Shown one piece after another: positions 25,223 to 36,977 of a stretch of 64,000 bases of DNA. The stretch spans positions 186,001-250,000 of the forward strand of contig JAAOMT010000282.1 of the NCBI GenBank assembly GCA_016748015.1, given 5' to 3'. Within the stretch, counting starts at the first letter, position 1, and every line of letters starts with the position of its first letter. Source of the stretch: Geosiphon pyriformis. Lineage: Eukaryota; Glomeromycota; Glomeromycetes; Archaeosporales; Geosiphonaceae. A model generated the notes under the pieces. The model did not search any database. It was not told where the DNA came from and was given only the letters and a program-made list of their open reading frames with translations. The position numbers and the translations under genes are program-made.

Positions 25223-26608
25223 GTGGCGACCACACCAAACACAACAACTCTAAAGTACTATTAGTCAATTTATACCCATTGCAAGCAGAGATTCAACATT
25301 CCAGACGGAATTGAAATTGTTAAGAAAACACTATACCAGTATATTGAAAACTGTATCAACAATTATCTTTTTGGAAATTACAACATTTCAGAAGTTAGGA
25401 AGAACTTCTACAATAATTTAGTGCACTATTCACAATTGAGAACTGAAAACCTTAACAGTAAAACACTTATCACCTACTTCCAAGAACTTAATTTCAACAT
25501 TATCAAATATTGTGAAGAAACATAATCAGTACAGTCTAAATATTTTATTGACTTTAAATCAAAAACAGAAACAAGCAACAAAGGCAAACAAAAACTGAAA
25601 CAACACTTAAGTACTACCCCAAACACTTCAAAGACACCAAAAACAACTTTCAAACACTTACAAACACCTAAACAAGGAACCAGTATCAAATTATCACTTT
25701 CTATTACACCATTTTCAATTTTACTTGCTCAATCACAAACACCAAATTCACCACTTATTCGTTTTTTAAGACTAAAAGATTTTCAGTCATCTAAAAATCC
25801 CACTCAATAATAGAAACTCATATCAACAAGCACCAATATTATTGATTACTTACATGAAAACGAAAGTAATCATTTAGAAAACCTGAAAAATAAAGAAATT
25901 AAATCAGAACAAAAAGAAATCTCAGAAAACAAAGAAAAAATGACAACTGCTTATATTGCAAAGATTTCAGAATTTACTGGTAAAGACAATGATACCAGTC
26001 CACAAGAATGGCTTGACAAAGTCCAGAAAGCAGGAGATGCAAATGAATGGAATGCAGTAAGAATGCTTAAAGCAATTCCATACATTCTCTAAAAAACAGC
26101 AGGAGAATGGTTTGAAAATCTAGAATGATCTTTTAAAAACTAGCAAGCATTCAAAAATGCTTTTCTACAACAATTTACTAACAACAACACCTCTATCACT
26201 TTCAGAAACCACTTTCACAATATTAAGCAAGAAATACCTAAAACTGTTATGACTTATCTTAGAAGATTCAATAAACTTCTTAGATGAATTCGACAATTGA
26301 AAACCAATAATTACTATTTTGATGCTCAAATTCTGGATCAGTTTATAGCAAAATTAAAAAACAAATTGATTAAGAAAGTCTGTTCACATATATCAGCAGA
26401 CTTAGCAATTGTCATTAGACATGTAAAGAACTATAAAATGGCAATGAAGGAAGCAAACCACACCAAACTTGTCAACTTAGCAATTGAAAAAACCAGCTCA
26501 ATAGCTGAAAAGAAGATAAACCAACTCACAAAGAAATTTGAAAACTACTTTACAAACCAACAACAACAGCAGCAACAACCACAAAGATATCAATCACTAC
26601 AACAATAA
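25223..26608 (+). pseudogene. gag: G2 Gag (capsid region), with internal stops
   Basis: Structural protein of the virus-like particle. The frame opens at a GTG (25223) with no upstream in-frame ATG after the previous stop. An N-terminal helical domain at 25290-25530 (blocks FNIPDGIEIV, VRKNFYNNLV) matches the N-terminal domain of the G3-G5 Gag. A Thr/Pro/Lys-rich linker follows, then a Retrotrans_gag-like core from about 25940 (ISEFTGKDN, WLDKVQKAG, AGEWF) with a C-terminal helix to 26590 and a Gln run. Stops at TAG/TGA/TAA positions sit where Trp or Gln is expected, for example two in the AGEWFENLE region. The open part 26297-26608 is 103 codons. Confidence 0.75.
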
Positions 26609-26640
26609 ATCAAAACAACTTTGAATCACCATCTAACAAC

Positions 26641-27660
26641 CAATCTCAAAATTGTCATTATTGTAGAATTTCAGGACACTGAAAATGAGATTGCAAAAAA
26701 CTGCAAAGAGACCAACAAAACAGGAATAATCAATATTACTCTTCACTACAACAATCTTATTACCAACCTTTACTATCAACTTATTACTTACCAAAACCAC
26801 AAAATCAAAACAGTTATTATCAATTTGCTCCACAACCAATGCAACAATTTTTACCCATTCAACAATATCAGATACCACTTACTCAACAATATCAAGTACC
26901 AGTCAGAAGATTGGTTCAACATAACCAATTTACACCTCAAAATCAATTTAATTATAATAACAACAAAATCAACCCAAACAACTAATTAATTTTCTGAAAT
27001 CCTGGTTAGCAAAAACTCAATTACTACTACACTCAACCCAGTTATCTTACAATGCCAGAAGAATCGGATTTTTAACAAACTGCACTTTTTGAAGGTAAAG
27101 TTTCAACACCAAGATCAAACTCTTCTAACAATACTATTCCTCCAGCCCAAATTGCCCAAAATGCCAACCTTTTAGACATATTTCCATTCGAATTTGAAGC
27201 AAATGAATTATCATTCTTGCTTAGTAATGCAACAGTTAATGAACAAAAAGCTATCACTGCCATGTATACTGAAGCTACAGTAGAAGGAAAGCCCATCTAG
27301 TTAATTCTAAACAATGAATTGGTTAGAAGTATTATTACCTACTAATTAATACAACAGCTTCAAAGAACTGTTGACAGACCAGCCCAAACTGTAATTGTTA
27401 CACCTAATGGCATAAAAAAAACTCTAGTAGAAAAAATAGACAACTTCCCATTTACCATTAATGGAATCACTATTCCAGTCAAGGTTTTAGTCATAGATGT
27501 ATCCCAATACTAAGCTCTTGTCAGAAATGATTGGCTTCTTAAAGCCAATGCAAACTTAGACTGAGAAACTCAAGAACTTAAAATCTCATACCAAGGACAA
27601 TACACTATAGTACCTGCTACTTGTAGTATTTTTAACAAATAATCAGAAAAAGCTCTAGTA
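26641..27660 (+). pseudogene. pol: G2 nucleocapsid knuckle and retropepsin region
   Basis: The frame changes relative to Gag. The CCHC knuckle at 26653-26694 reads C-HY-C-RISG-H-(stop)K(stop)D-C, with both stops TGA where Trp is likely. A Gln/Tyr-rich linker follows. The retropepsin-like domain at about 27230-27560 has AITAMYTEATVEGKPI, then the catalytic triad position 27310-27318 reading N-N-E instead of D-S-G, then SIIT, and a late VLVIDVSQY block. Loss of Asp and Gly means the protease is inactive in this copy. Confidence 0.7.
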
Positions 27661-27663
27661 TTT

Positions 27664-28371
27664 AAATTTAAGGAGGAGAAAAAAATGCCACTTACTGAAA
27701 CTTACATGGCTCTTGAATCAACATTCAATTGGGCTGAAAAAACAGAACAAAAGATTTTTGAAAAAACAAGAAGATGGAAGAAAATTAGATATTTCACACC
27801 AGAACCATGAAAAAAATCACTATACATCCCACTCAAATACAAAGATTGCAAAAAAAAGCTTTCATCTATAAAAGCTTGTATTTTTCCAGAAGAGGAATAT
27901 GAAACTTGTATCTGCTACTTTTGCAAAGCATGCTATAGAGAATGATTTGGATCCCCAAAAAGAAGTGGAAAATAAGACAATATTTTTTGTCCTACATATA
28001 GAAATATACTACCAGAAAAATGCAACTGGATTGATGTTGCCATGAGACAAGAAGTATGTGACCAAATCTGTTAATATGTCTTATCAATTTCGGAAAAAGT
28101 TAAAAGAGGAACACTATTCAATACAACATACAACAGTACTTTCAACAAATTCTACCACTACTCTTATGATACTAAAATGATCTTTGACTTAGCAATAGCT
28201 TTAATCAATGGAGCCACATAAGAAGATATTTGCCAAATAAAAGAAGCTAAATACATTGAATACACTATAGAATTAGCTAGATTTGATTATAAAGATGAAA
28301 TAGAAACCTACCACCAAATTGCAAGTCATACATATCCAACCAAAAAAGCTTAAATTCAATGATTAGAGCAA
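27664..28371 (+). pseudogene. pol: G2 Cys-rich region between protease and dUTPase
   Basis: Diverged counterpart of the G5 zinc-like module. It contains C-I-C-Y-F-C-K-A-C followed by REWFGSPKRSGK (G5 has ECFGRPKRQGK), then FCPT, EKCNW, and VCDQIC. Several TGA/TAA stops interrupt it. Conservation of Cys spacing and the FGxPKRxGK signature between two distant families argues for a selected zinc-binding domain. No function can be assigned. Confidence 0.6.
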
Positions 28372-29217
28372 ATGAACATTCAATTATGTGAAGAATGTAT
28401 TATGTCTTGTGATAACCAATGGTGTTTAGAATGCTATGCTCTTAGCATTCCTCTGCCAGATGAAAAAAATAAAAATGAAATCGAATTTGGAGTATCTGAA
28501 CTGGTTAAAGAACTGCCAACCACCCCCATCTATCATTTTGAAAATCAACCACCCCTACAACTTAAATATTTTGACAACCATGGCCAAGGAATCAGACCAG
28601 AAAAAGCACACGAAATTGATGCTGAATATGATTTAAGATATTCAGAAAAAGATACTTTGATTCTTCAACCAAAGTTCTTGACAAAAATCAATCTCAAAAT
28701 CACTCTTGAAATTTCATTTGAAGCAATAGTTCAAATTACATCCAAATTATTATTGGCAAGCAAAAAAATCAACATTAGAGAAGAAATTATAGATGCAGAA
28801 TACATTGAAGACATCACCATCATGCTACAGAATAAAACTGAAAAACTATTTAAAATTGAGCATGCAGAAAAAATTGCCCAAGCAATTTATTTATTCTTAA
28901 TCAATATTTCAGGTTTACAATCAGTAAACAACAGAGAACAATTAGGAAAAAATGAAAGAGGAACTCAAAGTTTTGGTTCAACTGGACAATTTACAGTTCT
29001 AGTAAACATAGCTCTCAATGCACAAAATGAATCTTGCCAGATTCTTCAATTTCCTCAACCAATTACTATTTCACTTTTTGGAAAACATCATGAAATTTAC
29101 ATTTGCTCAAAACTCACCACTATCCAACAAATCTTTGAATTCAATAAACAAATCTGTTTGAAGCATGAAATCTTAATTCTAAATGTCTATATACCAAAAG
29201 GAATAAAGAAATTTTGA
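28372..29217 (+). CDS. pol: G2 second Cys module plus dUTPase, 281-codon open segment
   Basis: A segment of the Gag-Pol polyprotein that stays open for 281 codons. Residues 5-25 form a C-E-E-C and C-L-E-C four-cysteine module. A trimeric dUTPase follows (dUTP to dUMP plus pyrophosphate): motif I AEYDL, motif II eroded to SKLLLA (family RSxLA), motif III IIDAEY, motif IV KIAQAI, motif V RGTQSFGSTG. The loss of the motif II Arg/Ser suggests reduced activity in this copy. A Pro/Gln-containing beta-rich extension follows up to the TGA at 29215. The first ATG is probably not a real start, since the segment belongs to a polyprotein. Confidence 0.75.
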   Translation: MNIQLCEECIMSCDNQWCLECYALSIPLPDEKNKNEIEFGVSELVKELPTTPIYHFENQPPLQLKYFDNHGQGIRPEKAHEIDAEYDLRYSEKDTLILQPKFLTKINLKITLEISFEAIVQITSKLLLASKKINIREEIIDAEYIEDITIMLQNKTEKLFKIEHAEKIAQAIYLFLINISGLQSVNNREQLGKNERGTQSFGSTGQFTVLVNIALNAQNESCQILQFPQPITISLFGKHHEIYICSKLTTIQQIFEFNKQICLKHEILILNVYIPKGIKKF

Positions 29218-30900
29218 GTTATATTTTACAACCCCAATAACTACTTCATTGTTCTATTAAATAAAGTGGAAATTGGAATCATACATAGCAATATTTTTCA
29301 AGATGAAACCCCCCAAATTGTTCATAATTTAATCGAAATTGTGAAACATACCCTATTACCAAACCCAAACATCACTTTAATTATTGAAAACTACCACTTT
29401 GTGAAAGAAAAACTCTCTCAAGTTAACATGGGTTTCTTAGAACCCCAACAACAAAGACAATTGAAACAATTAATAATTGAATTTGCAGATATATTTGCAA
29501 AAGACAACAATGATCTTGGAAAAACTGATATTGTCCAACACCAAATCCACACAGAAAATGCTTTACCAAAACAACAACAAGCTTATTGAATACCATCTGC
29601 CAGCCACCAATTCATTAAAGAAGAGATCCAAAGAATGCTTAATAATAGATTGATTCAACCATTAAGAAGTTTATGAGCCTTACCAGTAGTTTTAGTTAAA
29701 AAAAAAAAGGAAAAATCAGATTCTGTGTTGATTATAGACAACTGAATAGTATTATAATTGGAGATGTCTACTCTCTTCCAAAAATTAATGACATGCTAGA
29801 TGCCCTAGGAAAAGCCAAGTTCTTCTCAACTTTAAACTAAGAAAGTAGATACTTGCAAGTCGAAATGGATCCAAAAAATAGACTTAAAACAGCATTTACT
29901 ACCCAAGGAGAGAACTACAAATTCAATGTTATGCCTTTTGGACTCTACAATGCACCAGCAACATTCCAGCAACTTATAAATGTTGTATATGAAGAACTCT
30001 TATGGCAATCAATAGTTGTCTATCTTGATAACACTGACATGTACTCACCAAGTTTTGAAGCTTATCTTATTCACCTGTGAAAAGTTTTTTAATGATTATG
30101 AAAAGCAGGATTAAAGTTGAACATTAAGAAATATCACTTTGGAAAAACAAGTTTAATTTTTTTTGGACACATTGTTAGCAAAAATAGAATCAAACCAAAT
30201 CCTGAAACAATCAGTGCTGTTAAAAACTTTCAAATACCCAGAAATATCACAGAGCTACAAAGATTTGTAGAATTATCTTCCTACTATCGAAAATTCATCA
30301 AAGAATTTTCAGAAATTGCCAAACCACTTAATTATTTTACCAACAAAAATGTGCTATACAAATGAACTAAAAAACAACAAACAGCTTTTGAAACTCTCAA
30401 AACAAAATTGACAACAGCCCCAGTTTTTGCTTATTCAGACTTTAACAAATGGTTTTAATTAACCACTAATGCTTCACACATAGCATTTGGTGCTATTCTA
30501 TCATAATTGGATGAAAATGGCCAGGAACAAATCATTGTCTACACCAATAGAACACTCAAGCCAACAGAACTCAAATATGGCTCAACTGAATTAGAAGCCA
30601 CTGCAGTTATTTGGGCTCTTAAACACTTTTAACAATATCTGAGGAATAAAAAAGAATTTGACATTATAACTAACAATATTGGCCTCAAATGGCTCAATAA
30701 AAAGAAAACAAAACAAAGTGCCAACAGTCCTGATAAAATAATTTCCTAGCAGACTACAAATATATTATATACTACAAACCAGAAAAACTACATACCAATG
30801 TTAATAGCCTTTTAAGAATAAAACAAGATTAACATCAACAGTAATCTTATCACAACTTACCAACTTATCAACAACAATAACCAAACAACAATGGATCTCA
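29218..30900 (+). pseudogene. pol: G2 reverse transcriptase and RNase H (broken)
   Basis: The RT lead-in (LTQVN-like linker, QRQLKQLI, DIVQHQIHT) spans 29266-29589. RT proper follows a frameshift in the A-run at 29697-29710: FCVDYRQLN near 29725, MPFGLYNAPATFQQL near 29930-29975, and a catalytic box at 30021-30032 reading YLDN where YLDD is expected. FGHIVSK is near 30160 and the thumb/connection LQRFVELSSYYRKFI near 30255. RNase H around 30420-30650 has LTTNASH (consensus TDAS), so its first Asp is mutated as well. Stops are TGA/TAA at Trp/Gln positions. Confidence 0.78.
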
Positions 30901-31324
30901 GAAATTACAACAACATTAAAAACTATTTGGAAACTTTTAATATGCCAGAAAATTGGTCTCCAAGTAAAAAACATTGTTTACAACACTAATCAAAACAATA
31001 TTTTATATATCACAACAAAATCTATTACAAAAATTATAGAAATTCAAACCAATCACTCAGATTAGTACAAGAGAACAAAAAAAACAATTCAATACAACAT
31101 GTATACAGATTTTTCTTTAGCACATTTAGGAAGAGATAGAACAATTCAAAGAACTCTTGAACATTATTTTTGGTCTTACATGCAAAAAAACATTCAACAA
31201 TATGTAGAATCTTGTAATAGTTGTCAGAAAAGAGAAGGAACTCACTCCACAGAACTTTTAAATCCAATCAAAGTTGGACAACCTTTTGACAGAGTTGGAA
31301 TTGATTTAGTCGGACCATTATCTA

Positions 31325-32294
31325 TGTTACCAGTAGAATTTTAGCTATTAATTAGCATGAAATTACCCTTATAATTCCTATAATTAATTAGTATATTAAT
31401 ATCATTTCAAATTATCATTTATTATTTAATCAATTATCACATATTACGATTCAATCAAAATAATCTAATTAGTATAACAGAAAGTAGGATGATCAAATTA
31501 CACAATACTCTGAACTTTATAATATTCAAAAATTCACCGAAATTTACAGAAATTCGCCAAAATTATGAATAGTTCACTCAAATTAATCAATAGTTCAGCA
31601 AAATAACTTGTAGTTCATCAAAATATATCTTTAATTTGCCAAAATTTGATCAAAGAGAAAAAGTGCAAGTTCATAGACTAGTACTACAACAAGTTGTATA
31701 AAAAAAAAGCTTTTCTCTTCAAGAAAATGTATTTTACTTTAGATTTATTACTTAGAACCATTCCTACACACACAAAAAGAAATAAATATCAAATAATTCA
31801 AAAAACCAAATTCTTTAATTATTGCACTTGGAAAATTTCCAAAACCCAACTAATGTTTTGAAATTGATTAGCTACCAATTTCAATAAACTGTTAGTGACT
31901 CCAGGTCTGGATAGAAAACGTTTCCCTTGATAAAATCCTATTTCTTTTACATTTTTTTTATTTATTTTTTCTTTTCTTATTACAATTATTAGAGTAGTCT
32001 ACAGACGAGATTTCTGTAGAAAAGTTGACTTTCACAGCAAAGTAACTACACATTTTAGTGAGCTTCCAGACAAGCAATTCCTGAGAAAGAGTTGACATTT
32101 ACTACAACGTAACTACATAAAGTAACTGGCAAGGAATTGGCTATTCCACTTATAAGCCCAGCAGTTTAAATTATAGGAGATAATTTGAAGATAAATTTAG
32201 TTACTGGAGGTTCACCTACTTTCTGAGAATGTAAATTCACAGCAAATTAACATTATCAACATTTAAGAAAAGAGACCAAAAACCTCCAGTAACA
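31325..32294 (+). repeat. Solo LTR of the G1/G2 family inside G2 integrase
   Basis: 970 bp, TGTTAC to GTAACA. It is flanked by TCTA (31321-31324) and CCTA (32295-32298), a 4-bp target duplication with one C/T difference. Joining the flanks restores integrase collinearity, so this is an insertion later reduced to a solo LTR by LTR-LTR recombination. TATAAAAA at 31697. Confidence 0.9.
31697..31704 (+). promoter_or_regulatory. TATA box of solo LTR in G2
   Basis: TATAAAAA at the position equivalent to 24558. It could still drive read-out transcription into the downstream integrase remnant. Confidence 0.5.
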
Positions 32295-33429
32295 CCTATT
32301 ACAACTCAAAGAAATTGTTATATTGCAGTTGTAGTAAATTATCTCACCAAATGTCCTGAAGCTAGAGCCATCCAAAGAGCAGATGCAAAATCAGTAGCAA
32401 ATTTCATTTATAAAGACATTATTTGTAGACATGGATGCTTAATTGAACTCTTATTTGATCAAGGAACACATTTTGTGAACAACTTGATACAAGAAATTTG
32501 TGAACAATTTAATGTTAAAAGATCTCTATTATTACTTTATCACTCTCAAACAAATGGCCTTATAGAACATTTCAACAGAACATTGTGTGAATCTTTAGCC
32601 AAAATCTCAACAGATTTTAAGAAAAAATAGGATATCTTTATTCCATTAGTGTTACTAATATACAGAACACTAAAACAAGATACTATAAAACATATACTAT
32701 TTGATCTTATTTATAGAAAAACAGCAACACTACCAATTAATTTTACAGTGGAAACATATTCAGTGCAACCAATCAATAAAAAAAACTTCCAAAAAACACT
32801 TCAAAGAAGAGCCTATACTTTTTTTAGTACACTAGAAGAAAAAAAATGAATAGCAACAATTCATATTAAACACTCCCAAGCTCAACAAAAAAAAAACATG
32901 ACAACAAATTACCACTAGTAACCAATGAATTTAAAGTTGGAAATAAAGTTTTATTATATAGAACTAAGACTGAAAAACAATAGAATGGAAAATTTGAACA
33001 TAAATGGAATAAACTATTTTATATTTATAAAATTCTAAGCAATAGATCATACAAGTTAAAACTTGATAACAAAATACTAGCAAATGTTGTACATAGAGAT
33101 TGACTAAAACACTATCATTCCAGAAACAATCCTGAACTATTAATTCCACAAATTGGTACACATTCCTCTTTAATTAATCCTGAAGATATTTTCCGAAATT
33201 TAGAACCAATAATCATAATAGAACAACATCCAAACCTGAACATTTAATTTAACATTTCATAATAACTCTTTTTTAAAAAATACACAAAGTATAAAACAAA
33301 AATAGTAAATAATTACAAGAAACATTCAAACCCAAAAACAGATAAAAACCCTATACCCAAAAATAATTTTCTTTACTCTTTTTCAAAATTTTTTAATTAG
33401 TTATTTTATCATAATTATTCCCCGAAATA

Positions 33430-34040
33430 TCTAACAAATATTCCAAAAATTAATGTTAGCTTTGAAAACACTTTTTAACTTATCTATAACAATTAATAAA
33501 AGTCAAATTAATTACATTCAGAAAGAAACCACAGCCCCAATAATAAACAATTCTCAGAGTTATTACTCTTATAGAAGAAAAACAAGAAGTTACACTGAAA
33601 ATCAACTATCAGAACTTTTGAAGCAAGCACTAAAAGAAAACCTTCTATCTGTCTCTATTGACATTCCACCAAATACCACTATCTAACAAAAACTTCTACT
33701 ATTTTTCAATAAACAGAACAATGAACATACTCTTATCTATAGATATTTTTATATTGAAAAAACACTTTATGAACGAAAACTGGAACTTGAAGCAACAAGT
33801 CTCACTCCAAAAATCATATAAAAACAAATTCACAATGAATTCAAGATAGCAGCTGGACCAACAAATATTTACTAAAAACTTAGAGCAGCTTTTAGACTCT
33901 ATGAATTGTTTAACACTTGTGAAAATGTCCTACAAAATTCAATACTACAACCAATTGGCAAACTCACAGAACTGAATTTCAACAATTTTCAGACCAGATT
34001 ACTTCAATTATTTTGGATTACTATTTTAACATCACAGATA
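33430..34040 (+). pseudogene. G2 ORF3: extra ORF downstream of integrase
   Basis: Reading from 33453 gives NQLSELLKQAL, then a stop at 33684, and further blocks (YERKLELEAT, FKIAAGPTNIY, LTELNFNNFQT) in the frame opened at 33686-34040. The layout matches G4 ORF3 (AQQLFQALSQQQ near its start, RKLNIQKLY and ITINQWGRMNN later), and the nucleotide sequence is present in G1. The protein is hydrophilic and Lys/Asn/Gln-rich, without a signal peptide or membrane segment, so it is not an obvious envelope. Function unknown. The extreme 3' end is missing with the 3' LTR. Confidence 0.6.
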
Positions 34041-34439
34041 TAAAAAATACATAATTTATATTTAGTTTAGATTATTTAATTTAATGTTTTATAATAAATT
34101 ATATTTAAATTTTACTTATTAAAAAAATAAAAAAAAAGATTTTTTTTGATTAATATAAAAAACAATAATATATTAATATAAATTTTTTAAAAATATGCAA
34201 TTTTTTAAAATATTTAAGAATTTATATGAATATATATATATTAAAAACGTTTTTTTAACTTTTATTTTTGGTTTATTTTTATTATAAATAATATTTTAAA
34301 TCATATAAATATGTTTTACTTTTACTTAATTATTTTTAACATATATTAATAAATATTTAACTTTTTTAATTGATTGTTTTAAATTAATAAAAAATTTTAC
34401 ATTATTTTTGAATAATTATATATTTTTTTCTTAAAAGAT
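34041..34439. other. AT-rich spacer between G2 and L5
   Basis: Nearly pure A/T. The expected G2 polypurine tract and 3' LTR are absent. The right border is the 3' end of L5. No gene or RNA signal seen. Confidence 0.6.
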
Positions 34440-34526
34440 TTAATGAGCAAAGCTCAATTACTATCTAGTACATAGAGCCAAACTAAAAGGCTCAAACTAA
34501 ACATGACTTATGTGCTTTCTACATGT

Positions 34527-34547
34527 GACTAGCTACTCAGGCCAGTC
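34527..34547 (-). other. L5 3'-end stem-loop
   Basis: Arms GACTGGCC and AGCTAGTC with loop TGAGT. Seven of eight positions pair. Compared with L4, one C-G pair is replaced by U-A and one U-G by C-G, so pairing is kept despite base changes. Confidence 0.55.
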
Positions 34548-34556
34548 AAAGCAACA

Positions 34557-34833
34557 CTACATACTTATAATAACCCATACACTACCACACAAACCAGAAA
34601 AGAAACCACATAGCTTCTGACAACCAAAGTTAACAGCAAAAGACTTAGCCACACCAAGCAACCTAACAACACTATCAGATAATAATAAAGACACACTATA
34701 AGACAACCCAGAAACAACACTATCATCTTGTACCAAACCAGTCCTCTCTATTATCACCTGATAGCTAGATCTTACCAACCACATCCTAACATAATACAAC
34801 TCCACAATATACCTAACAAAATTAACAATCCGA
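34557..34833 (-). pseudogene. L5 ORF2 C-terminal tail (downstream of solo LTR)
   Basis: Encodes the conserved LINE C-terminal tail: VNFVRYIVELYYVRMWLV, then an ERTGL block, ending at a stop at 34557. The upstream part of the same sentence lies at 35847 after the LTR, where the last residues before the break are RKLAVAW, so the ORF reads through once the insertion and one 4-bp duplicate are ignored. Confidence 0.75.
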
Positions 34834-35846
34834 TGTTACCAGTAGAATTTTAGCTATTAATTAGCATGAAATTACCCTTATAATTCCTATAATTAATTAG
34901 TATATTAATATTATTTCAAATTATCATTTATTATTTAATCAATTATTACATATCACAATTCAATTAAAATAATCTAATTAATATAACAGAAAGTAAAATG
35001 ATCAAATTATACAATACTCTGAACTTTATAACATTCTAAAATTCGCCGAAATTTACAGAAATTCGCCGAAATTTATATGAAATTCGCCGAAATTTATAGA
35101 AATTCACCGAAATTATGAATAGTTCACCCAAATTAATCAATAGTTCAGCGAAATAACTTGTAGTTCATCAAAATGTATCTTTAGTTTGCTGAAATTTGAG
35201 CAAAGAGAAAAAGTGCAAGTTTATAGACTAGTACTATAACAAGTTGTATAAAAGAAGAGCTTTTTTCTTCAAGAAAATGTATCTTACTTTAGATTTATCA
35301 CTTAAAACCATTCCTATACACACAAAAAGAAATAAATATCAAATAATTTGAAAAACCAAATTCTTTAATTATTGCACTTGGAAAATCCCCAAAATCCAAC
35401 TAACATTTTGAAATTGATTAGCAACTAATTTCAGTAAACTGTTAGTGATTTCAGGCCTGGATAGAAAACATTTCTCTTGACAGAATTCAATTTCTTTTAC
35501 ATTTCTTTTACATTTCTTTTATTTTTTTATTATAATTGTTAAAGTAGTCTACAGACAAGATTCCTGTAAAAAAGTTGACTTTCATAGCAAAGTAACTACA
35601 CATTTTTAGTGAGCTTCCAAATGAGCAATTCCTGGGAAAGAGTTGACATTTACTACAACATAACTACATAAAATAACTGGCAAGAAATTGACCATTCCAC
35701 TTATAAGCCCAGCAAGTTCAAATTATAGAAGATAATTTGAAAATAAATTCAGTTATTGGAGATTCAACTACTTCTAGAAAACGTAAATTTGCAACCAACA
35801 GACATTTACAACATTCAAAAAAAGAGACCAAAAACCTCAGATAACA
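34834..35846 (+). repeat. Solo LTR of the G1/G2 family inside L5
   Basis: 1013 bp, TGTTAC start, ATAACA end (GTAACA with one transition). Flanks CCGA (34830-34833) and CCAA (35847-35850) form a 4-bp target duplication with one G/A difference. U3 at 35040-35105 contains four copies of a roughly 20-bp unit with core TTCGCCGAA, two more than the other LTRs, which explains the greater length. TATA box at 35247. Confidence 0.9.
35247..35254 (+). promoter_or_regulatory. TATA box of solo LTR in L5
   Basis: TATAAAAG identical to the box at 24558. It lies on the plus strand, antisense to the LINE. Confidence 0.5.
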
Positions 35847-36317
35847 CCAAGCAACAGCCAACTTTCTGTCATCAACAACACAACAAGCCTTCTTACACCA
35901 CTCATCTAGCACAAACTCTTTGCAAACCAAAGCATACAACTCAACATTGATGGAACATTGAGATAGAACCCACAACACAGCAGACAAAAAAGAATCAAAA
36001 ACACCAGCCAAAATAGACCAACAAGCAGAAGCCTCAGCCAAGATCTCATTGCAAATGTCAGACTTATGAATATAAGTAAAAGCATGGTCAGAAAACTTCA
36101 CATTACTACACAACAGACACAGCACACCAGGGTAATATCTATTATACAACCTTTTCCTGACTGTCACCAACAACCTCCTGTGTACAGCTTTCATCAGATA
36201 AGAGCAAAGTGTCAAGAACTTACAACTAGTGAAACCAACAAGCATATGAAAATTAGAATGCCACACTCTTGCAGTAGCAACCCAATCCACACAACCAATC
36301 ATCACATCTGGAACCAC
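35847..36317 (-). pseudogene. L5 ORF2 finger and C-terminal region (upstream of solo LTR)
   Basis: From 36317 the frame is open through the linker (VRKRLYNRYYPGVLCLLC) and the CCHC-like finger, where the final Cys is Tyr (D-H-A-F-T-Y). It continues to the ELYALVCKEFVL block and ends in the LTR. Trp-rich segments match L3. The open frame of about 157 codons before the LTR shows that L5 is one of the better preserved LINEs. Confidence 0.78.
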
Positions 36318-36371
36318 ATCACAGCCAAGACCAGCTTCTCAACAAGCATGACAAACAGACCGAAAAATATT

Positions 36372-36977
36372 TCAGACAAAATAACAGGCATTACCAGAAA
36401 CAGCAGTACCCTTAGCAACCAAAAAATGTTTACACACATTGGCCAACAGTGAAAAAAGGGACCCAGAGGCAGCCCCAGCAGCCAAGTTAGCTCTCATATT
36501 ACCAAGAATTCTGGAATGGCCTTTAACCTTAACCCAACTCATATTAAGATCCTTATTCTTGACCAAATTAAAAATATGATGCCTTTCAAGCCAGTATTGA
36601 TTATGAAAATTAGAGGTGGTAAGAGACATTTCAGATACACATGTGTCAATGGCAGCCTGACTGTCAAGATGTAACACCACAGTACTAGAAGAAGGGACAC
36701 ACTCAAAAGACAGAGCAACAGCCTGTAATTTAGCCATAATAGATAACAAAAGGCCCCAAATTACAACACTAATGCTCAGATCTAAGGCTGGAAAGTATGC
36801 AGCAATCTCAGCAGAGCCAATATTCTTCAAAGACCCATCTGTATAAACCTCAAAAAAACCCAACCAAATATCATGCAATCCATCTTTTATAGCAGAAAAC
36901 TCACTAGACTCCAATACATCCAACTCATGTAACTTAACAGAGCCAACAGTGCCAGATAATGAGAACTTCTTACCCAA
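36372..36977 (-). pseudogene. L5 RNase H domain, 201-codon open segment
   Basis: LINE RNase H, which removes RNA from the RNA-DNA hybrid. Motifs: VYTDGSLK (first Asp), KLQAVALSFE (Glu), LHLDSQAAID (second Asp), and WVKVKGHS followed by NMRANLAA. The last acidic residue is Asn here where L3 has Asp (KADELAS). The gain of Asn is a G-to-A change, the same direction as elsewhere. It continues into a Ser/Leu linker and a VSGNACYFV block shared with L3. Probably inactive. Confidence 0.82.

Larger units (their letters stand above)
30901..33250 (+). pseudogene. pol: G2 integrase, split by a solo LTR
   Basis: The zinc-binding N-domain at 31100-31240 keeps C-N-S-C but the histidine pair is partly lost. 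The catalytic core starts at 31283 with RVGIDLVGPL (first Asp). It is broken after Pro-Leu-Ser by the LTR at 31325-32294 and resumes at 32298 with ITTQRN, YIAVVVNYLTK, LLFDQGTHFVNN (second Asp) and QTNGLIEHFNRTL (Glu). All three DDE residues can therefore be seen, on two sides of the insertion. The C-terminal region has FKVGNKVLLY near 32930 and a degraded GPY/F-like block near 33000. Stops and frame changes make it non-functional. Confidence 0.8.
24219..34040 (+). mobile_element. G2: dUTPase-encoding Ty3/gypsy element, 3' end lost
   Basis: Plus-strand element with 5' LTR (24219-25177), primer-binding region, Gag, knuckle, protease, Cys-rich modules, dUTPase, RT, RNase H, integrase and ORF3. 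A solo LTR of its own family is inserted at 31325-32294. Homology with G1 stops near 34040, about 50 bp before the expected 3' LTR, and no 3' LTR follows, so the right end is deleted. Frame changes occur at the Gag/knuckle boundary, in an A-run at 29697-29710, and in the RNase H region. Confidence 0.88.

Noticed and set aside
25474-25689. Minus-strand 71-codon frame, Cys/Val/Phe-rich
   Set aside because: Shadow of the Gag linker on the opposite strand; no support from related copies.
28372-29217. dUTPase as a captured free-standing host gene
   Set aside because: It lies in collinear order with protease and RT in four elements and continues in frame with them; no promoter or intron of its own.
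34041-34439. Decayed 3' LTR of G2
   Set aside because: No match to the LTR start block, TATA region or U5 words even allowing transitions; it appears to be deleted.
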